From: SpSt-501 sp963700055
GTDB taxonomy: Bacteria > Desulfobacterota > Desulfobacteria > Desulfobacterales > SpSt-501
DNA length: 64,000 bases
Assembly: GCA_963700055.1 (NCBI GenBank)
Contig: CAVOWH010000024.1
Span: 310,001-374,000, forward strand
Direction of reading: 5' to 3'
Shown here: piece by piece, positions 60,183 through 64,000 of the stretch
Numbering within the stretch: position 1 is the stretch's first letter
How the letters are laid out: every line of letters begins with the position of its first letter
Notes under the pieces: generated by a model
Database searches by the model: none
What the model was told of the DNA's origin: nothing
The model's input: the letters and a program-made list of their open reading frames with translations, nothing else
Position numbers and translations under genes: made by a program

Positions 60183-61155
60183 ACCGATCTTGAACCGACG
60201 CGAGTTCCTGGGACGGACGGCCAAGGCCGGCGCCGCCATCCTGGCCGCCGGCGGCATCGCCTCCCTGGCGCACGACTCCGCAGGCCCCGGCCCGCCAGCC
60301 GAGGAATCTGCGGCCTCCGAGCTGCCCGACTTCTCGCTTCCGGACGCGGGGCGCAAGATGTGCATCGCCCGGGGCGCCGACCGCGCGCGGTCGCTGCAGA
60401 TCGCCCTGCAAGCCCTCGGCGGGATCGAGACCTATATCCGCAGGGGGGACCGCGTGCTGATCAAGGTAAACGCCGCCTTCGCCTCGCCGCCCCTGCTCTC
60501 GGCCACCACCCATCCCGAGCTGGTCTCCGAACTGACCCTGTTGTGCCTGAAAGCCGGGGCCGCGGCCGTGCGCGTGACCGATAACCCGATCAACGACCCG
60601 GCCAGCTGCTTCGCCCTGACGGGTATCGGCCGGGCGGCGCGCGGCGCCGGCGCCGAGCTGATCCTGCCCGAGGAACGCTACTTCCGCTCTGTGACCCTGA
60701 AGGACGCGCGCCTGATTAAAAACTGGCCCGTGCTGCTCGGTCCGCTCGCCGGCGTCACCAAGCTGATCGGTCTGGCGCCGGTGAAGGACCACCACCGCAG
60801 CGGGGCCTCGATGGTGATGAAAAATTGGTACGGTCTGCTCGGGGGCCGGCGCAACATCTTCCACCAGGACATCCAGACCATCATCGCCGAGCTGGCCCGC
60901 ATGGTGAGGCCCACCCTGGTGGTGCTCGACGGCACGACGACGATGATGAGCAACGGCCCCACGGGCGGGTCGCTCGCGGATCTCAAGGAAACCCGCACGC
61001 TGATCGTCGGCACCGACCAGGTGGCGGTGGACGCCTTCGGCGCCACCCTGCTCGACAAGACCGCGGCCGATCTGCCGTATATCGCCAAGGCCGAGGCCCT
61101 GGGGGCGGGCACGGCCGACTATCGTACGCTGTCCCCGCTCGAGGTGACCGCATGA
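60172..61155 (+). CDS. DUF362 protein with Tat-like signal
   Basis: A 327-residue protein starting with GTG at 60172. The N-terminus RREFLGRTAKAGAAILAAGG is a twin-arginine signal, so it is exported folded. The DUF362 domain follows: RVLIKVNAAFASPPL, RVTDNPINDPASC, KDHHRSGASMVMKNWYGLLG and VLDGTTTMMSNGPTGG. DUF362 proteins are linked to iron-sulfur or flavin redox chemistry, but their reaction is unknown. It overlaps its upstream neighbour by 11 bp and the polyferredoxin gene by 4 bp. Confidence 0.88.
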   Translation: MSPEPILNRREFLGRTAKAGAAILAAGGIASLAHDSAGPGPPAEESAASELPDFSLPDAGRKMCIARGADRARSLQIALQALGGIETYIRRGDRVLIKVNAAFASPPLLSATTHPELVSELTLLCLKAGAAAVRVTDNPINDPASCFALTGIGRAARGAGAELILPEERYFRSVTLKDARLIKNWPVLLGPLAGVTKLIGLAPVKDHHRSGASMVMKNWYGLLGGRRNIFHQDIQTIIAELARMVRPTLVVLDGTTTMMSNGPTGGSLADLKETRTLIVGTDQVAVDAFGATLLDKTAADLPYIAKAEALGAGTADYRTLSPLEVTA

Positions 61156-62906
61156 GGATCGTGACCGCCCGGCGCGTCAGCCAGGTGTTTTTTGGCGCGC
61201 TCTTCGTCTGGTTCTGCGTGGTCGCCACGCTCGGAGAGCGGCCCTGGCAGCTGCGCGGCTGGCCGGTCAACTGGCTGCTCGAGCTCGACCCCTTGGTGGG
61301 GATCGCGACCCTGCTGTCCACGCGCACGCTTTACGCCGGTCTGCTGTGGTCGCTGGCCACCGTGGCGCTCACGGTGCTGCTGGGCCGCGTGTTCTGCGGC
61401 TGGATCTGCCCCTTCGGGGCCATGCACCAGTTCATCGGTTATCTCGGACGCCGCTTTCGCAAGCTGTCTGCCCAGCTGGAGATGAACCGCTTCCGCCCGG
61501 CCCAGGCGATCAAGTACTACGTCCTGGCCTTCTTTCTCGCCGCCTGCGTCCTTCTGCCCCGGGAATGGTTATCCACCGGCACTCTTCAGATCGGCCTGCT
61601 GGACCCGCTGCCGCTCGCCCACCGCTCGCTCAACCTGATCCTGCTGCCGCTCGCCGACCGCGCCGGCCTGGGGCCCGCCCCCCTGCCCCGCTTCTATGAG
61701 GGGGCCGGGCTGATCGGCGCCGTGTTTCTATGCGCGCTTTTCCTCAACCTTTGGGTGCCGCGGTTTTACTGCCGCTTCGTCTGTCCTCTGGGCGCGCTGC
61801 TGGGAGTTTTGAGCCGCTTCGCGCTGTGGCGCATCGGACGCACGCCGGAGGGCTGCACCGGCTGCCGCCTGTGCGAGCGCAGCTGCGAGGGGGCTTGCGC
61901 GCCCACCGAAAAAATATTCATCAGTGAATGCGTCATGTGCTTGAACTGCCTGGACGAATGCCGCCACGACGCGATCGCCTACCGCACGCAGCCTTCGGCG
62001 ACGGGGGAAGCCCTGCTGCCGGACCTCTCGCGCCGGGGGTTCATGACGTCCGCCGTGTCCGGCCTGCTGGCGGCCCCGCTCCTGCGGCTGGGCGGAACGA
62101 GCGGCCCCAACTGGAACGCCGGCCTCATCCGTCCTCCCGGTGCCCTGGCGGAGGTGGACTTCCTGGCGCGCTGCATCAAATGCGGCCAGTGCATGCGCGT
62201 CTGCCCGACGAACGTCATCCATCCGGCCGCCCTCGAGGCGGGGGTCGAAGGGTTGTGGACTCCCAAACTGAATTTCCGGGTCGGAACGAGCGGCTGCCAG
62301 CATACCTGCATCGCCTGCGGCCAGCTCTGCCCCACGGCCGCCATCCGGCCCGTCAGCCTCGACGAACGCCTGGGCCGCAGCGGGTTTTCCGGCCGCGGCC
62401 CGCTGCGCATCGGCACGGCCTTTGTGGACCGCGGCCGCTGTCTGCCCTGGGCGATGGACAAGCCCTGCATCGTGTGCCAGGAGAACTGCCCGGTCAGCCC
62501 CAAGGCCATCTTCACGCGCGAGGTCTTCAACTCCGTGCGCACGAGCGCGCCGCTGACGGTGAAGGACACCGATTCAGGCCGCCTGCGGCTGGCCGCCGAC
62601 GCGCTCGAAGCCGGCCGCTTCGGCACCGGCGATTACCATGCACTGCTGCCGGCCGGCCTGCGCCTGCGGATCACCGCCAACACAACAAACGTGCTCGAAC
62701 TTGAGCGCCCCTTGACCACCCCCGATTCCCCCACGCCCGGCGGCGCCGTGGTGATCCAGGTCCGGCTGCAGCAGCCCTACGTGGACCCGAAATTGTGCAT
62801 CGGCTGCGGCGTCTGCGAACACGAATGCCCGGTCCTCGGTCTACGCGCCATCCGGGTCACGGCCGAAAACGAGTCGCGCTCGCCGCACCACCGCATGGTG
62901 CTTTAA
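61152..62906 (+). CDS. Membrane polyferredoxin: NapH-like domain fused to NapG-like ferredoxin domain
   Basis: A 584-residue protein starting at the ATG at 61152 (MRIVTARRV). The N-terminal half is NapH/RdxA-like: about four to five helices with FCGWICPFGAMHQF and FYCRFVCPLGALLG, then two ferredoxin motifs (CTGCRLCERSCEGAC and CVMCLNCLDECRH). The second half begins with a twin-arginine-like segment SRRGFMTSAVSGLLAAPLL and has NapG-like clusters (CIKCGQCMRVCP, CIACGQLCP, CIVCQENCP, CIGCGVCEHECP). It would pass electrons from the quinone pool or cytoplasm to the exported partners encoded upstream. Confidence 0.9.
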   Translation: MRIVTARRVSQVFFGALFVWFCVVATLGERPWQLRGWPVNWLLELDPLVGIATLLSTRTLYAGLLWSLATVALTVLLGRVFCGWICPFGAMHQFIGYLGRRFRKLSAQLEMNRFRPAQAIKYYVLAFFLAACVLLPREWLSTGTLQIGLLDPLPLAHRSLNLILLPLADRAGLGPAPLPRFYEGAGLIGAVFLCALFLNLWVPRFYCRFVCPLGALLGVLSRFALWRIGRTPEGCTGCRLCERSCEGACAPTEKIFISECVMCLNCLDECRHDAIAYRTQPSATGEALLPDLSRRGFMTSAVSGLLAAPLLRLGGTSGPNWNAGLIRPPGALAEVDFLARCIKCGQCMRVCPTNVIHPAALEAGVEGLWTPKLNFRVGTSGCQHTCIACGQLCPTAAIRPVSLDERLGRSGFSGRGPLRIGTAFVDRGRCLPWAMDKPCIVCQENCPVSPKAIFTREVFNSVRTSAPLTVKDTDSGRLRLAADALEAGRFGTGDYHALLPAGLRLRITANTTNVLELERPLTTPDSPTPGGAVVIQVRLQQPYVDPKLCIGCGVCEHECPVLGLRAIRVTAENESRSPHHRMVL

Positions 62907-63014
62907 GATTCGATTCTACTCTCCTTTTCTTGCAGCAGAATAACTTGTTCGACTTCATCGTCAGAGGCGATCCCAGCCCTTGAAAGTATTTAGCCTATGG
63001 GATACACTCTATCC

Positions 63015-63302
63015 ATGGTCGTTGAAGAAACACTGGTCTATCGGGAATGAATCAACTCGCTCAGGGATCGGGCGGGTAGAGCGCGGATTCAGGTCCGAGT
63101 TGATCGCCTCGTCCACGGTAACCCTGGACAGCATCGTGATCTAACTGACGGGATCTCGGAACTCCAGATCGACTTTGGTCCTGGTTATCGCGTCTATTAC
63201 ACGAAGAGAGGCAACCGCATCTTGATCCTGCTTGCGGGCGGTGACAAGTCAACGCAACAAAAAGACATTCAGACTGCCATTTCCTTGGCCAAGAATTATT
63301 GA
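63015..63302 (+). pseudogene. RelE/HigB-type toxin gene broken by one nonsense codon
   Basis: From the ATG at 63015 the frame reads MVVEETLVYRE, then TGA at 63048-63050, then continues uninterrupted to 63300: INSLRDRAGRARIQVRVDRL, DGISELQIDFGPGYRVYYTK, then LLAGGDKSTQQKDIQTAISL. This is the addiction-module killer family (PF05973-like), in which a tryptophan usually occupies the TGA position (W to stop, one base change). All other conserved residues persist. The antitoxin gene begins 11 bp after the end. Confidence 0.88.
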
Positions 63303-63313
63303 GGTTAATAGAA

Positions 63314-63637
63314 ATGCCAAAAGTTGCAAAGAAGAGAGCATCCAGGTCGAAGACCAAGACTATTCCATACGATGTCGCGGCGCAACTGCGTACACCTGAA
63401 GAAATGGCTGCCTATCTTGACGCGTGGCTTGACGAATTTCCTGATGATGCTGCAGGCATCGCCAGAGCCCTCGGCGACATCGCCCGCGCCAAGGGAATGA
63501 CCCAAGTCGCACGCGACGCAGGCCTTAGCCGTGAGAGTCTTTATAAAGCGCTGAGCTCGGATGGCAATCCCAGCTTCTCTACCGTTCTAAAGGTAGCGCG
63601 TGCGCTTGGCGTTAAGCTCCACGCAGAGGCGGCATAA
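63314..63637 (+). CDS. HigA-type addiction module antitoxin
   Basis: A 107-residue protein starting at the ATG at 63314 with GAGG upstream. After a basic start, TIPYDVAAQLRTPEEMAAYL and the helix-turn-helix MTQVARDAGLSRESLYKALS with GNPSFSTVLKVARALGVKL match the antitoxin family paired downstream of such killer proteins. It binds its toxin and represses the operon. It remains intact although the toxin gene carries a stop codon. Confidence 0.93.
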   Translation: MPKVAKKRASRSKTKTIPYDVAAQLRTPEEMAAYLDAWLDEFPDDAAGIARALGDIARAKGMTQVARDAGLSRESLYKALSSDGNPSFSTVLKVARALGVKLHAEAA

Positions 63638-64000
63638 GCCTTCTCAGTAGGCAATGTGGCTGAACCTTTCATTTCGATATCGATTAATCGGCTCGGCGGC
63701 CACAGATCAAATCGCTCGATGTTCTTCAGGATTGTTTTTCTTGCTTGCCAATGCAGTTTTTAGGTATCCATCACATATTTCAGTTTAGGCGCCTTGATGA
63801 TTTATCCAACGTATCTGTCATTTTACGATATTGGGGATACCCTCAAAGCCCAAGAAGTCCTATGCATGAGATGTGACAGGAACAGATGGACATAACCAAG
63901 GAGGCCCCATGATAATCGAACAAAAGAAAGGGGTCATGTCTCGATTATCGATTTATTAGTCAATAGTCGAGAGATGACACCTATTATTCCTCATTTCTGA
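63638..64000. other. Right-edge region without a recognised gene
   Basis: About 360 bp, AT-richer than the window as a whole. No convincing frame or RNA was seen in 63638-63900. An AAGGAGG with a following ATG (63897-63911) might start a gene, but that frame stops within a few codons. The inverted repeat at 63929 is the only clear structure. Confidence 0.5.
63929..63982. repeat. Inverted repeat, possible transposable-element end or hairpin
   Basis: AGGGGTCATGTCTCGATTA on the left pairs with TAGTCGAGAGATGACACCT on the right, with four mismatches or G-U pairs and an AT-rich centre. Similar GTCATGTCTCGA hairpins accompany Y1-type (REP-associated) transposase genes in some related genomes, as I recall; any such gene would be beyond the edge. 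Confidence 0.55.

Noticed and set aside
63048..63050. TGA in the toxin gene read as selenocysteine
   Set aside because: The family has tryptophan here, not cysteine or selenocysteine, and no SECIS-like hairpin was evident directly downstream. A nonsense mutation or sequencing error is simpler.

Overview
The window is a GC-rich bacterial chromosome segment with dense genes on both strands. It most resembles a member of the Desulfobacterota (sulfate-reducer or syntroph-like anaerobe). That placement is an inference from gene content: a complete branched-chain/aromatic-type ABC transporter, a glycyl radical enzyme with its activase, a remnant of an aldehyde:ferredoxin oxidoreductase, a LUD-domain protein, a NapH-like polyferredoxin with DUF362/DUF6599 partners, and a tig-clpP-clpX-lon block. 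No 16S or marker phylogeny is present.

Layout. 1-9 kb: 3' part of a histone-deacetylase-like gene, a PAS hybrid kinase, a livKHMGF transporter operon, an iron alcohol dehydrogenase, and a short AOR remnant. 9-13 kb: a phage-type small protein, a STAS-like protein, a Cache/HAMP kinase and a FadR-type regulator. 13-20 kb: a catabolic island divergent from that regulator, with a near-consensus promoter and matching operator half-sites, an activase, a HypD-type glycyl radical enzyme, an L-serine dehydratase and a sulfite-oxidase-family enzyme. 20-26 kb: NUDIX and ABM-domain proteins, DedA, then a c-di-AMP riboswitch ahead of kup, trkH and trkA (potassium uptake). 26-33 kb: nudC, a DadA-like oxidase, a gamma carbonic anhydrase, a UPF0316 protein, nicotinate phosphoribosyltransferase, MlaA and a duplicated periplasmic protein. 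33-34.5 kb: a 1.3-kb remnant island with a hepT/mntA toxin-antitoxin pair, flanked by a perfect 50-bp duplication of the 3' part of tRNA-Asp. 34.5-41 kb: tRNA-Asp, tRNA-Val, lon, clpX, clpP, tig, tRNA-Leu and tRNA-Pro. 41-47 kb: a tandem class II aldolase-like protein, an esterase, a transaldolase-like remnant and an acoABC-type 2-oxoacid/acetoin dehydrogenase. 47-54 kb: membrane and unknown proteins, a helicase, a hydrolase, a shortened MoxR ATPase, a LUD protein and a Usp. 54-58 kb: a TPP riboswitch with intrinsic terminator, then thiM-thiE-thiL-thiD. 58-64 kb: a rhomboid protease, the DUF6599/DUF362/polyferredoxin operon, a nonsense-broken RelE/HigB-type toxin with an intact antitoxin, and an inverted repeat at the right edge.

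The intergenic DNA is the most unusual part. Three repeat classes recur: (i) hairpins whose arms are tandem 7-bp units with a different unit at each locus (19.6, 51.0 and 55.3 kb, plus a half-site at 37.2 kb); (ii) REP/BIME-like double palindromes (16.8, 21.1, 52.0 and 58.9 kb); (iii) a dispersed repeat with the core GATGAAGCGCAACGCCGAAA (12.2, 12.3, 26.3 and 59.0 kb).
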